Positions 34,262 to 54,029 of a stretch of DNA of 64,000 bases are shown in pieces. Source of the DNA: Latrodectus hesperus. Its lineage: Eukaryota > Arthropoda > Arachnida > Araneae > Theridiidae. The position numbers were made by a program, and so were the translations under genes. Location of the stretch: positions 59,551,279-59,615,278 of the forward strand of contig CM075862.1 of assembly GCA_037975125.1 (NCBI GenBank). The letters are read 5' to 3'. Position 1 is the first letter of the stretch; each line of letters opens with the position of its first letter. The notes beneath the pieces were generated by a model, which made no database searches, was not told the DNA's origin, and saw only the letters and a list, made by a program, of their open reading frames with translations.

Positions 34262-34514
34262 TATGGGCAAATGCTCACAATGGCCATATTTATTTCCCTT
34301 ACTGAATGTCCTGTTGGACTAAGCATATGTCCTGATTTGCTGGTCAACCTAACGCGAGACTCCAATTTTTAATTCCAAATCATGTTTGATAAACTCATTT
34401 CATTGACCCCACAGAAGGGATGAAAGGCTGAGTAATTCTTTCCCAGCAGGAGGATCGAACCTTGGACCTATGCCTTGGGAGCGAGAAACGCTACCTCTAA
34501 GCTACCGGGATTCC
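34262..34514 (-). mobile_element. tRNA-derived SINE, copy B
   Basis: A minus-strand tRNA-like head carries A-box-like TAGCTTAGAGG (34494-34504) and B box GGTTCGATCC (34452-34461). The head CGGTAGCTTAGAGGTAGCG aligns with copy A at 9.56 kb. The body extends left to about 34262 and is GC-richer than the flanks. The acceptor stem is not intact, so this is not a functional tRNA. Confidence 0.68.
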
Positions 34515-37378
34515 TTACATGAATTAAAACTCTTTTAACCAGACTGAAAAGCTTTTAAATTTTTATGATTTATAATAAATGTACTTTAAATTGTGAAAAA
34601 CATTTTTTCAAGCTAAATGAATACGAATGTCTCTATTCTTGCAAATATACGTCCATCTTATTATGTAGATATATATTTGCAATGACCCTCAGCATTCAGA
34701 TATACTAATAAATTTAAAGTTTATTTAATTTTCAATTTTTATAGAAATTTCTAAAAATATTCACTTTGGTCAGTAAATTTAATAAAATCAAATAACAAAT
34801 ACTTTAAATCTGGGTTTTTTGTTATTTAATGCATTGAACATATTACAATGCAACAATATTTTCAGCAGAAGAATATGTAAGTTTAATATAAAAATTACAT
34901 TAAAGCTTATTTACTATTATGATGAACCAAATTTAATTTAATTTTAATGTAAACAATTCAATTTTCTAAATTTTAAATTAAAACTCCTAAAAAATGCGTT
35001 ATTTTTAATGAATTTATAACAAATTATGATATTTGCAGTAAAATGAAAACAGAATAAAATAAACTAAGAAGTTATATCAACACATTAAAATAGACATAAA
35101 TTTTACTAAATATCATTTCGCAAACAGAAATGAAATACAACCCAGTAAAATAATTGCTGGAGAGTGTAAATGCTACTTAGATTAAAAGCAATTCTTTAAA
35201 GCAAACAATTTAATTGTATATAATATAAATTTCTTCATTGTTGTTATCGTGTGACAAGTGCAAAAAGAAAAAAAAGAAAAGATAAATACAAGTCATATGG
35301 GACCAAAGGCATGGAGCACTGCCCTGGCCACATCATCAGCTTTTTCCTTATAAAGGGTGTCATGGCAGAAGTTGGGTTCTATGTTAAAAAGGGTCGAGAC
35401 AACTGAGATGCAGTTGAAAACATACCTCGGACCCAGTGGAATTCCTGCAATTTTTTCATTATTTTTATATTTAATTTAACTGTTTTTTTAATTTTCTTAA
35501 ATTATTTAAATTCTGAATTTTTTTTAATATAATTCCATTTATTTTTCACTATTAATTTTTTTAAATATTTTTATTTTGATATCTTTTTTTCAGAAAATAT
35601 TTCATTTATGTATTTCAAAACAATACTCTTTTAACTTATTTAATTGTAATCTGCATTTTTTAAACTTTTAGTGTTAAGAATAAAAAAAATATTTAATTGA
35701 AGAATTGTGAATGTGAGGAAATTTAAAATATCTGCAAATGCTACTACATATCAGTAATTATAGTTATTAATAATATATCTTTGCTATAAATTACTTGTGA
35801 AGTAAAAGGGGGAGTAAACATCAAATAAAATTAATTTTGATTGATATATGTTATAGATTCCTTTCTAGTTGAAGTTAATTTTATTCTCATATTCCATATA
35901 GTTCGGGTTGTATACGAACAAAATTTCACATTATAAATCATATACTTAAATGGAAGTATTGAATATATACAGTTTATTATACTTAGAGAATTTGGTTTTT
36001 TAATAAATGTTTCCAGAAGTTAGACGCTTTTAATTAAATACCGTTCATGTATTACTTTCAAAATAAGATCGAAAATCTTATTCAGAAATAGCGGAAGAAA
36101 AGTTAACTTATACTAAGTTTCTTATAAAGTACTTTCAAACACTAATTCTTTTTAAAAAGAGCCATAATTTACATATTCCCTGTAAAATTAAATTCAATCG
36201 TGGATTTTTCGTGTAGGATAAAAATTATATTATTTTCCTTTATCTATCAAAGTAAAATAATATAATATTCATGTACTTTTGCAGTATTAAGATAATATTT
36301 TATCATACAAATACTTTATATAAATTCACCAACTTCTATCATATAAGTATACGTACTTCCAATTTATAGTATATGAAGCTCAATTAATAGCGATGTAATA
36401 AAAATCTCACACAAATTAAATTATCGAAAATTTTCAAAGAAATATTACTTTAAATTAATATTTAACTGATTGGCTATTTTGTTTTAAATTACGAAAGTAA
36501 ATTTACAAGTGTAGTTTTTTTTACTAACAGATGTCATCAAGCAAAAGAATACACTAAAAATATTATAATTATCACATAATCCATACGAATTTAATTAAGG
36601 CAAAAAATGTATCATTGTGCAGTTTTGAGCAGAACAATTTATTAAAATTATTTTATTTGAAGGTTAAATTTATTTTAGTGCTTTTATAGCTCAACTTAGA
36701 AGAAAAAAAAAGACTCAATTTTATGATTCAAACTAAATTCTGTAAAGTATAAGTTGCTTCTAAAATATTCATTACAATTATACGTAGAAGTGGTCTTTAA
36801 TGTTCAAAAGTAAATGATGTTATCTAATCATTAGTTTCAGATTTTCTAGTTACTGGGGTTGTTTACAGTTTAAGTTAAATTTCAATTCATCTTTTCATTT
36901 TTATAACATTATTTAATATGTACAAAAATTGGAAAAATAATTTGAATTATGTCATTATTGAAGCATAATTAAAATAGTTTAATATTTACTATTATAAAAA
37001 ATGGCACGTTTATTATGTAGTAAGCAGTTTGTGATTGTTCAGTTTTAATAAATATAATTATTGATAATTAAATAATAAATAATATTCTTTCTTGATAAAA
37101 GAAAAATCTAATATAACTGAAATGTAATATTTTTTAAATATCACAATCATAATACTTAGAAATATATAAATCATATAATGTGTTAGAATTTTAATAATCA
37201 TGTAAGCTATGGATCATTATGTAAGCAACATTTCAATTCCAGGGTTAAATAAATGTGGGGGCAATAATACAAAGTATATTAAATCATAGTATTTCATTCA
37301 AATGATAAGTGTTAAATTTATGAAAAGTCTATTCAACAGTAAATCATAAGTTCATTTAAAAATCAAGTAAATAAATGT
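34515..37378. other. AT-rich intergenic DNA with one GC-richer island
   Basis: Featureless AT-rich sequence apart from an island at 35.29-35.46 kb that is related to one at 41.9 kb. Confidence 0.55.
35291..35458 (-). repeat. Unclassified interspersed repeat fragment
   Basis: A GC-richer island whose minus strand is open for about 50 codons and reads NFCHDTLYKEKADDVARAVL. It shares its centre, around CTTATAAAGG, and both flanks with the island at 41.9 kb. It is probably a fragment of a dispersed repeat family; the class is unknown. Confidence 0.4.
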
Positions 37379-37670
37379 TTTTTTTCGAATGGTGGGCACA
37401 AGAGGGTTGAACCCTATGCCACAACAAGGCCAGAGACTGCTACTCATTTTTCTTTACCCAGCGAGCACATGTGGATCAAGTCATGGAGACGAGTAGCATT
37501 ACCCGCGCCATACCACCACAAACCCGTTTATAGGGCGGGCCACATTCATACAATATAACAGAAGAAAGAACAGAAAAGGAAAGAAACATCCATGCCCGAA
37601 TCGGGATTCGAACCCGGGATCCACAGCTTAGGAGACAGAAACGCTAACCACTCAGCCATCGGTCAGACCA
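37379..37670 (-). mobile_element. tRNA-derived SINE, copy C
   Basis: A minus-strand element of about 290 bp. The tRNA-like head has a good A box TGGCTGAGTGG (37648-37658) and a consensus B box GGTTCGAATCC (37604-37614). The acceptor and T stems pair only partly, so it is a SINE head rather than a gene. The GC-rich body differs from copies A and B, so this is a second subfamily with a related head. The 3-prime end meets an A/T-rich tail near 37379. Confidence 0.75.
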
Positions 37671-37721
37671 TATAAAAGCAAGCTGGCTATGTTGGTACTT
37701 CATTTTATTTAATATCTATCT

Positions 37722-37811
37722 TTCTTTGAAAATTTTATCCAAGTATTTTCCAAATGTATTTCTATAAAATATACTATTAACTATAGTATATTTTATATAT
37801 ATATATATATT

Positions 37812-37902
<91 letters not shown>
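37722..37902. repeat. (AT)n array with flank related to the 38.1-kb array
   Basis: An AT array at 37794-37900, interrupted once by TTATATTATA. It is preceded by a flank reading TGAAAATTTTATCCAAGTAT, which closely resembles the flank of the next array 0.4 kb downstream. Confidence 0.8.
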
Positions 37903-37905
<3 letters not shown>

Positions 37906-38113
37906 TTAATAAAAAATATGGAATATCATATAAAAGCAGTAGATATAAAAAAATGCAAATTTTAAATTTCTCTGTAAAAATGAAATAAATAAAATAATCT
38001 AGATTAATCTAATATTTGAAATTTGCAAAATTGTGAAATACATGCTTTAAGACTCAAATGAATTTCTATAAATCTCTAAAAAAAACAAGATGAAATTTTG
38101 TTGAAAAACAAGA

Positions 38114-38231
38114 CTTGAAATTTTTCCAAATATTTTTCTTTGAAATTTTTCCAAGTATTTTCAATGTATTATTTTCCATTTTGTATTTTCAATGTATTAT
38201 TTTCGATTTGGTATTTTCATTGTATTTTATA
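38114..38231. repeat. Nested short tandem repeats
   Basis: A 24-bp unit around TGAAATTTTTCCAA occurs twice (38114-38160). It is followed by a 28-bp unit beginning TATTTTCAATGTATTATTTT at 38156-38183 and 38184-38211, plus a partial third copy from 38212. The block runs into an (AT)n array. Confidence 0.8.
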
Positions 38232-38242
38232 AAATATATTAT

Positions 38243-38690
<448 letters not shown>

Positions 38691-39368
38691 TATTTTTATT
38701 ATTATATTTTCATGATACATATATTTTCATGATGTATAATCATACGATAACAATTTTTTGTTAATCACTTTCATAATTATACTTTGTATTGTGTTATTAT
38801 TGTGCGTGTTCAGTTTGAATATTTTAATATTATAAATAGTAAAATAAAATTTTATTTATTGCTGTTTTTCTCTACTAATTTTCATACCACCTCCAAAACA
38901 TGTAAGTATTTCTTGACAGCCTTTTATTTTTATAATTTGATAATTATTAATTTATTCAGTAGAACATTTTGATCTAATTTATTTATTCAAATGATAAATT
39001 CTTTTAATTTTTTTTATTTCAGTATAATACCGCGGACAAATTTTTTAGTTTTAATAATTAAAAATTTAAAAAATAATAGTTCGATGTCAATGTTATCTAC
39101 CTCATTTATAACAATTTATTTTTAGATGTTTTTAATTGATATAGTATATTTTATAAGTAAGTCACTGATTACTAACTATAATTTAATGTAGGATGAATAA
39201 AATATAAATTCAGAAAGTATGTGTTGATTTGTGCTTAATTTCAAAATTTCGATACTTTACCTATTACTTTTAAATTTTTGCGAAACGTTTTATTTTTAAT
39301 CTCATATGAATGAACCTATTTTAATTTTTTTTTAGAAAAAATTAATTTGATTGTAACCAAGAATTAGT

Positions 39369-39370
39369 AA

Positions 39371-39422
<52 letters not shown>

Positions 39423-39424
39423 TT
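39369..39424. repeat. 56-bp perfect AT palindrome
   Basis: AAAAAATT, a pure AT run, then AATTTTTT: the whole stretch is its own reverse complement. It could form a cruciform or hairpin. Confidence 0.9.
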
Positions 39425-39428
39425 AATA

Positions 39429-40589
<1,161 letters not shown>

Positions 40590-41640
40590 TCTTAATAGAA
40601 TTCTCAGACTGAAGAAAATGAACACGGCTTTTGTTTCTTAAAAAGAACTAAAAAATATCAATGATGTTAAGATCAAGGTAAGGAGCATATGGAATGATTT
40701 ACTTTATTTTTATGCTTATCTAACAGTGAATACAGCATGCCTATTAAACAGAGGTATTGTTATTTTAGAATATAAGATATTATAAAGGGATGCAATCTGA
40801 GACACAGTGTGTACATGATTCATGAGGATATTGAGGTAATACTCATGCGTCTGAACTTCTTCAGGACCAATTATGACTTAAAGCCATGCTAAGATATACA
40901 CCACTCTACCACTTAGCAACTTCTCTGCTTTTCGGAAGAGACAATACCATGAAGATGAAACGCCAAGCTGATTTTTTTTTCTAGAAAATACTCGTGTTAC
41001 GTTGTCTGAAATATGAAACTAATGCTTTATCAAACTAGATTACGTGTTTCAACTGCTATTGCATGCAGATTTGGGGTTTCAGATCCATTAACATCGCTTT
41101 GTAGCTATGAAATTACATTAATGGGTTTGAGATCACTGCTCTGCTACGAATGTTGGTACATGTCTTGTTAAATAGTTTTGATGGATGTGAAATTCTGAAT
41201 ACACGTGTTTGTTTCCGACATTATCAACGGCAATTAATATTTAATTCTTGGGAACTAGCCTGTTTAATGTTTGTATATCCCAGTCTCTTAACTTTGATTT
41301 TCGTTTTCATTTTTCCTATCAAAGGAAAATATTTTCGTGAATGATATCTTAAGCCTTGATACACTGAATCAAATCATATATAAGGTTGGTTATTACAGAT
41401 ATGAAAACTCTATATAAGAAAAAAATGTATAACCATGTCTCTTTGGACATTGGCTACATTCAACATTATTATATTTGGCTGGGAACACAATTTCTCTCGT
41501 ACATTTCTCAAAGTTGCAAATGCTCGAATGATACCTACACTTTCACCACCACTAAGTTGAAAATTCTATGAACACATATCAAAGCTATATTAAGGGATGG
41601 TGTTACGATACATTTCGAGATGATTGTTTCTACTATTTTA
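40590..41640 (-). pseudogene. Old Tc1-like transposase remnant, lineage D
   Basis: Minus-strand reading recovers a very decayed Tc1/mariner transposase. An N-terminal block near 41.13 kb reads RSRAVISNPLM. The first catalytic motif FDKALVSYF is near 41.03 kb (Asp kept, next Glu is Lys). A block near 40.86 kb reads HEYYLNILMNHV. The second motif, F-stop-NNNTSV near 40.77 kb, aligns with FQQDNAP, so Asp is Asn. It is followed by IIPYAPYLDLNIIDIF near 40.67 kb, where Glu is Asp. The spacing between motifs is typical of the family. Many stops are present and no terminal repeats were found, so the limits are approximate. Confidence 0.65.
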
Positions 41641-41899
41641 TTCAATACAATATACTAATAAAGATTTCTTATTAATTATGAAATCAGTATCAGAACTTAT
41701 TCAGGAAATAGTAAAATTGAACTAAACAACTTCATATTAGAAATTTTTGCATCAATTAATTTGAATATGTTTTTATATAAATTAGATTAAACAAATACAA
41801 TTGCAATATACTTATAGGTTATATTCACATAGAACAATCAAGTTGAAATAATATACATATATTAAATGTTTAAATATAATATACATATAATCAACACCA

Positions 41900-42010
41900 C
41901 AAGATGGATGAAAGAGCCCTCTTTGTGGAGAGCTAGCTTTGGCTTCGATCGTCATGTTTTCCCTTATAAAGGAGACGCTGACAAATCTGGTTATTAAGTT
42001 TTTAATCCAG
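41900..42010 (-). repeat. Unclassified repeat fragment related to 35.3 kb
   Basis: A GC-richer island whose minus strand reads NNQICQRLLYKGKHDD, resembling the 35.3-kb island. Around TTATAAGG and TGA-GAT the bases match in register. Repeat family unknown. Confidence 0.38.
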
Positions 42011-43548
42011 AAACAGATGAAATAAACTTCTTTGATAACAAAAAGTATAGAATTCTTCCAATGGATATTTTATAAAAAGCACCTTTAATTTCTAAGAAAA
42101 TAGTTAAAGCAACTTCTGTAGTTTAACACTCTTCTCTAAAAAAGTAGGTTTTGTTGCTGAAGTTAAAACTACAAAATAAAAATGAAGTTAAAAATGTATT
42201 CAAGATAATATAAAAATATTAAACTTTCCCCTAAAATGATAGCATTATTTCAATTCAATTTTTTAAGATGTTGCTTAATTATTATGTATTTCAAAAAGAA
42301 ATTAATAAAGAAAACAATTTTACGGAAATTTAATATAATACATAAGTAAAATCATTTAAACTGCAAATTAAGAATGACACATATTTTAAGATTTTAACTT
42401 ATGCCACTATAACAAGTATTTGGTTATTACTTTAATGCTAGTGAGTTTCAAAGGGAATGTCTAACTTATTTTGAACTATATTTATACAAAATTCTTTTCT
42501 CATCAGCATGATCAGTATTTAAGCTTAGTTTCTTTATTAAATAATTTAGTTATCTCAACATAAATTTATATTTTAAAATTCCTAACATCAGAAATTTCAT
42601 TAAAATTTTACAATTTTAATATAATATTTTTCCTTCTAAAATTAACATGAAGAATTACGTTTATCTTTAATATAAAAAATAAAAAAGTAAAAAATAAACA
42701 TTTGATTAGAAATAATGTTATTCGAATATCATTTGATTAGAAATAATGCTATTTTTTATTTTAGATAATATGTATATAAAATTTGTTAGGTTGCAGTAAT
42801 TGAAATGTTACAATAAGTAAATATATTGTACTTGTTTACCAATTTTATGTATTATATTATCCCTTTTCCATTTTTTATTTATGTACGTTATATATCTAAA
42901 ATGATTAGTTTAATGACAATTGAAATTATTTTTTATATTTCATTATTTCATTTTATGATCAAAGTATTCTCTGAGAGCCTTATTAAATATATCTAAAAAA
43001 TAATTTATTTACAATAAATGAATATCTATTCTAATATGTAAGTATATAAAAAGTAATTTTTTGTAAATCGGGAAAACTTTTCAGCATTCCATATTTCATA
43101 ACTTTAAAAAAAATCTCTAAACTTACCATTCTTTCAAAAGTTCAAAAGCCTTCGAAGTGAAATTTCCCATTAATAAAGTACTTTATAAAACGCTCTTTAA
43201 ACTCTGCTTAAGATGATTTTAATAAGTGCGTTCACATTTTCAAACGAAGTCTTAAAAGAAAATGCAAATATCTTCATATATAAGAATGAAACAAAGGGAG
43301 CCGTGCTTTATTTCATAATTTTTTAAAAGAAAATAAGTCTATCTTCCTTTAGACCAAAAAGAATGGTTTAAAATTTGATTTTTATCTATACAATTTATTG
43401 CGTTCATATCATTTAATGTTTTATAATGCAAGTAAATCTCAGTAGGTGATACTCTTTTGATTAACTATTTTAAAGTCATTCTTTTTTCAGTTTGGTTCTT
43501 AAATAAAATAATTGCCGCTATATTTTAATTTTTTTATAAAATATGAGA
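42011..43548. other. AT-rich intergenic DNA
   Basis: No gene recognised. It includes a 19-bp direct repeat, CATTTGATTAGAAATAATG, at 42699-42717 and 42730-42748. Confidence 0.6.
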
Positions 43549-43556
43549 GCCTAGAT
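43549..43556. repeat. 8-bp target site duplication, left
   Basis: GCCTAGAT, repeated exactly at 46276-46283 on the other side of the hAT element. Eight bases is the hAT hallmark. Confidence 0.95.
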
Positions 43557-46275
<2,719 letters not shown>

Positions 46276-46283
46276 GCCTAGAT
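46276..46283. repeat. 8-bp target site duplication, right
   Basis: GCCTAGAT, identical to the left copy at 43549-43556. Confidence 0.95.
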
Positions 46284-49183
<2,900 letters not shown>

Positions 49184-49185
49184 TA

Positions 49186-50592
49186 CACTATTGGCCATTA
49201 AAATTGCTACACCAAGAAGGAATACAAATAACAGAACGATATTTATTGGAAACATACATTATAGTGGAAAGAACAAGTGATTAGATTTACAGGAAATTAG
49301 AATGTATAGATCTTGAGAAATCAGTACCCAGAGCAGCCAACTCTGGCTGCAATAACAGCATTTATTCACCTGGGCATGGAGTCAAACAGAGATTGTATGG
49401 CATGTACGAGGATCTCAGTCCATGCAGCTTTAACACTATGCCACAGTTCATCGACAGTAGTGGATGGTGAGTGATGGCAAGCCAATCGCTCGGCAACCAT
49501 TGACAACACGTTCTCAATTGGTGACTGATCAGGAGAACGTGCTGGCCAGGGTAACAGTGGAACCTGTTCTGTATCAAGGTAGTTCAGAACAGTACGGGTA
49601 ACATGCGGTCGTGCATTATCCTGTTGAAACAAAGAATTAAAGAGGCCTCGAAGATAGGGCAGAGCCACGGCTTTTAACACATCGGAAATGTAACGGTTGC
49701 TGTTAAAAGTGCCGGTAATGCGAACAAGAGGTGATCGATACGTGTATCCAATGGCACTCCATACCATCACTCCAGCAGATGGGCCAGTATGGTGATGTCC
49801 AATGCAAGCTGGCAATGCGCGTTCTCCACGATGCTTTGAAACACAGATGCGGCCATCATGGTTCTGTATACAGAACCGAGATTCATCTGTAAATATGACG
49901 TGATGCCATTCCCGCGTCCAGATTCATCGCTGATCACACCATTGAAGGCGCTCCTGTCTGTGACGCAGCGTCAATGGTAGCCGAAGCCATGGTCGCCGTG
50001 CAGACAATCCATACTGCTGCAAACGTCGGCGAACTGTTCGAGCAGAAACTTGTTGCCTTGCAAATGACTCCATTTCTCAACTCAGAGTTCGGGACGTGGC
50101 TGTACTATCCATTGTGATCATGCGGATAAGTTGTCTGTTTTCTTTGTTGTTAGTGATGGGAGGTGTCGCTGAGATCCTGCATGACCTTCCATATGATTGT
50201 CCTGAACCAATCGATTCCATATTCTGCTAACAGTCATGGGGTCTCGACCGACTCGAGCAGCAATATTGCGGTACGATAAACCGCAATCCCGGTAGGCTAT
50301 AATCCTTTCTCGATCAAAGTTAGACACGTGCTGATAGGCATTTCTTCTTCTTACATGAGGCATTACAACAACTTTCCTTGCCGAAAACAACGTTGAAACG
50401 GAAATTGAGTATGAGAAAACTGCTGTCAAATCTCTAGTTTCATACACATTGTAGATATCGCTACTGTCACCTGCTTTGTGTGAATGCGCTTAAAATCTAA
50501 TCATTTGCATATCACAGCAAGTTCTACCTGTCACGCAAATTTCACGTGTAGTTTGCCGCTTTCCTGGTGTAGCATTTTAATGGCCAGTAGTG
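49186..50592 (-). mobile_element. Tc1-like transposon lineage B, copy 3 (1,407 bp)
   Basis: Flanked by TA at 49184-49185 and 50593-50594. The left end reads CACTATTGGCCATTAAAAT; the right end matches it with one A missing from the AAAAT run. The transposase is on the minus strand, in the same orientation as copy 2 some 19 kb away. It is visibly very similar to copy 2 along its whole length. Confidence 0.94.
49321..50363 (-). pseudogene. Tc1-like transposase pseudogene (lineage B, copy 3)
   Basis: The best preserved lineage-B transposase. ATG at 50361-50363 begins MPHVRRRNAYQHVSNFDRE, followed by the helix-turn-helix stretch YRNIAARVGRDPMTVSRIWN. All three catalytic positions are present: IFTDESRF near 49890, QQDNARPH near 49610 and SPDQSPIENV near 49530. 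It is broken by a frameshift after HAGSQR (near 50160), a TGA at 50077-50079 where copy 2 has CGA, and a frame change near 49830. The C-terminus ends CSGY and stop at 49321-49323. Inactive as it stands, but most informative about the ancestral enzyme. Confidence 0.92.
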
Positions 50593-50594
50593 TA

Positions 50595-52820
50595 CATATT
50601 TGCAAACCGTTTGTATTAAGATGTCTACTAGGTATAAATATAAATTTCGAAATTTTAAATGGGAATATTATTTTTTCTTTAATTTTAATAGACATTAATT
50701 AGAAATCATCTCTAAAATCTTTTAAGAACATTTTTATTAATATATATAAAAGTATAAATGATTTTTCATAGTTTTTTTTAAATTTTGTAAAAACAAATAA
50801 AGACTTGTTTGTAACCATAAAGTTAGATATTACAAGGATAAAGTAAACTGTTTATAAATAAACGGTTATGAAAAGAAATTTATCAAAGAAAAATATAATG
50901 ATAAATGGATTTGAAATATCTTTTATTTTCCTTGTCTCTGAATACATAAAGTAAAATTATTTATTTTTGATTAGTTGACTCATAAATAAAGCAATTTAAA
51001 ATGCAGCATTAAAAAATATTTTAAACCCGTTGTACTTAGAGTGTGATTCAGATATATTTGTGCTGGCAGGAAGTTTCGTAAATAATATACGAAATTATAG
51101 CTACATATAATAAATCAGATTACTTACCTTCAAAAAAAGCGTTTTGTTTTCATATTTAAAATCATATTATGTTTTGAAAAAAAAAGGTTGTAAAGTTTAT
51201 TACTATTCATATCGTAGAAATATCAGTAAGTTTTCCAGATTAGTCAAGAAACCAAACCAAGCATCCATCTCAGAAATTACTAAGAGTTCTATTAAGTGGA
51301 TATGTGAAATTACGTAACAATGCCACGTGGATGAAATATAGAAAATGTATGATAGATAAATAGAATTGATAAGTGTAGAAAAAATATAACATACATTTAG
51401 TATACAAGCATACATTTAATATTAACAAATATACATTTTGAAAAAATATGAAAAGAAGCATTAAAAGAAGATTTTTTTTCTGAAAATAAAAAACACTGTT
51501 TTTATATTGTATCTAATTATTCTACAGATTAAAAAACATTAAAATATATATTTAATGTAATAATTTATCGTAAATTTATGTTAAAATTAATTTAACGTAC
51601 TTAAACGTAAATTTTTCACAGAGCAAAAATTCTATGTATAGATAAAATCAACTAGTAATATTAGTTTTTATAATCTATTAAGCAAATAGAATTTAAAAAA
51701 TATATACAAAATAACTTTGTATCTAAAAGTATAATCGTGAAAAAAGCACTCAAATCTACATAAATGTTCAGTAAATCAATAAAAGGATTACAAAAACACA
51801 TATTGTAGTGAAATGACACAGCTTTTAAGAATTTGTATTATATGTGCTTTTAGAAGGTTGCTTCAGTTCGTTTATTTCGTTCATACATTATATTTTCCAA
51901 GTCATTTTACTAATTAGCAATGTAATACATAATACTTAATTTGCTGTTCACTTTAATAAAAAAGATTTTTTATCTAAGTAAATACCTCTCATTTGAAGTA
52001 TTAACTTAACTAAAATATACTTAGATTTTATAATTCTATAAAAGAGTTATTTCTTGCATTATTTTTAGCGTATAATGTATGTATTCAATCAAAAATACAT
52101 TTATCGTTTGTTAAATAGAATGTGTAACATCTTTATTTTAAATATTTGCTATAACATATTTTTATAAATGCTTGATATTATAAATTAAATATGATTTATG
52201 TATCTTTAAATTATAGGTTACAGTATTTTACCCGATATAATTAATTCTAATGATAATATTTACCACTAAAGTAAAACTTTGATTTAGATATAAAACACTA
52301 TTTTAGTTATAAAACTATTTTTGTGTATTTTATATCTTTAATGTGCAATTCTCTTAAGGTGAAACATTAGTTTTACATTATTTAAACGAATACAAATTTG
52401 CAACACTAAAATTTTGATTTAAATTTTTTAATGAATTTCATTAAATTTCTTAAAACTTCATGAAAAGTATTCTGTATTTACCACGTATCAATTTTAATAG
52501 TATTAAAGATATTTAAAAAATACATTAGAGACCAAATTTCATTATATTGGATATATTTATATCAATATTAAGCTTTTTAATTAATATCATATTTGTGATA
52601 ATTTATCTCCATATTTATAAAAAATCTAGAACGAGTTTTATTTTCTGAGCCATAAAAGTGTCTTTACAGTTCATATTTCATGATTAGATAACTTTTAAAC
52701 TTCTTAAAACAAGCGATGTTAGGAATGATGGATGGTGATAACCTCTCTTGAGAAATTCTGAATATTTTTTTCGAATACACTTCAAGGGAAAAATCCTCCT
52801 AACAATAGTATAAGTGTAAA

Positions 52821-52860
<40 letters not shown>

Positions 52861-53994
52861 ATTAGAAATACAACTGATTAGACTGTAAACACAAATAATT
52901 AGGCAGTTAAAAAGAAAATCTTTAAAATGAAAAGTAATAATATGGTTTGAAATGTATTAATTTTATTCCTTAGTGATTATAAGAACAAAATTACTTTATT
53001 ATTTAATTTTTTCAATACAAAAAATAGTAAAAACGTAAGACATAATCCCAATTTATCATATGCCACACATAACATTCATATTGTAAATACTTTTTAAAAA
53101 TGGAAATTAAAATGTCTTTATTATTTTTTGTTATAGACCCTGTCTTTGATTTTTTTACCGTTGCTTAATTTTAAATATCTGTAACTGTATAGAAATAGTT
53201 TTAATTGAATTTTTATAAATTTCGCTACTAATGAATTAAAATTTATAATTTTATTTTTAAGATTTACCCTTTAAAAACAAATGGAATATATCTTCCATCA
53301 AATCTCCATTTATTATTGATTACAGAATTTAGTTAATAATTATTTTCTTTTGTTTTCTTCTATGTTTTATTTTAACTATCACATTGTATATAAATTTGGG
53401 TTAGAAGTAATTTTAACAAAGTACTTAGACATTGTTTTGCTTGGTTGCTTACAAAAATTAGCATTAGTAAACATTTTTCTTGAACTAAGATTTTTAGCTT
53501 TATCGATGGAATTACTGAATATATGAATATAAGATGATGTCTTGCGTATGTCTGCCTCCTTTTAAGTAAATATCTAAACTTTTTTTTTCACTAGGAATCC
53601 TAATCCATAAAAACTTTAAGTTGTCATATTTTTATTCATACGATTACTCATATTTCATTTTCGGGATTATTAACATATTGACTTTTTCTTCGTAAAATTA
53701 TTTTCAAAAATTTAAATAGTGTACGGATCTTTTATAATGCAAATCATTATGTTTTCAATAATGCTTAATGAATTCATGAATTTCATAAAGTTAAACAAAT
53801 TTATTAAGCAGTTCACAATTGATGTTATTATCTTCTTATAAGAAAATTATTAAGTATATTATAATGTGAAAGGTTGAAATAGAAAGTATATGATATTTTA
53901 TTACATAGGTTTTATTTCAGCAAAATAGCGATGTAATTTCATTATATCTAATGAAAAAATGTATTTTTAATTGATTTCTTTCTATATTACGTTC
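50595..53994. other. AT-rich intergenic DNA
   Basis: No gene, RNA or paired terminus recognised. One short (AT)n array lies at 52823-52858. Confidence 0.62.
52823..52858. repeat. (AT)n microsatellite, 36 bp
   Basis: A pure AT array. Confidence 0.93.
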
Positions 53995-54029
53995 TTCAAA
54001 GGCCATCTGACGATTAGAAAGAAATAATA

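Noticed and set aside
37600..37670. Functional tRNA gene on the minus strand
   Set aside because: The A and B boxes are good, but the acceptor and T stems contain mismatches and the tRNA-like part continues into a SINE body with relatives elsewhere in the window.
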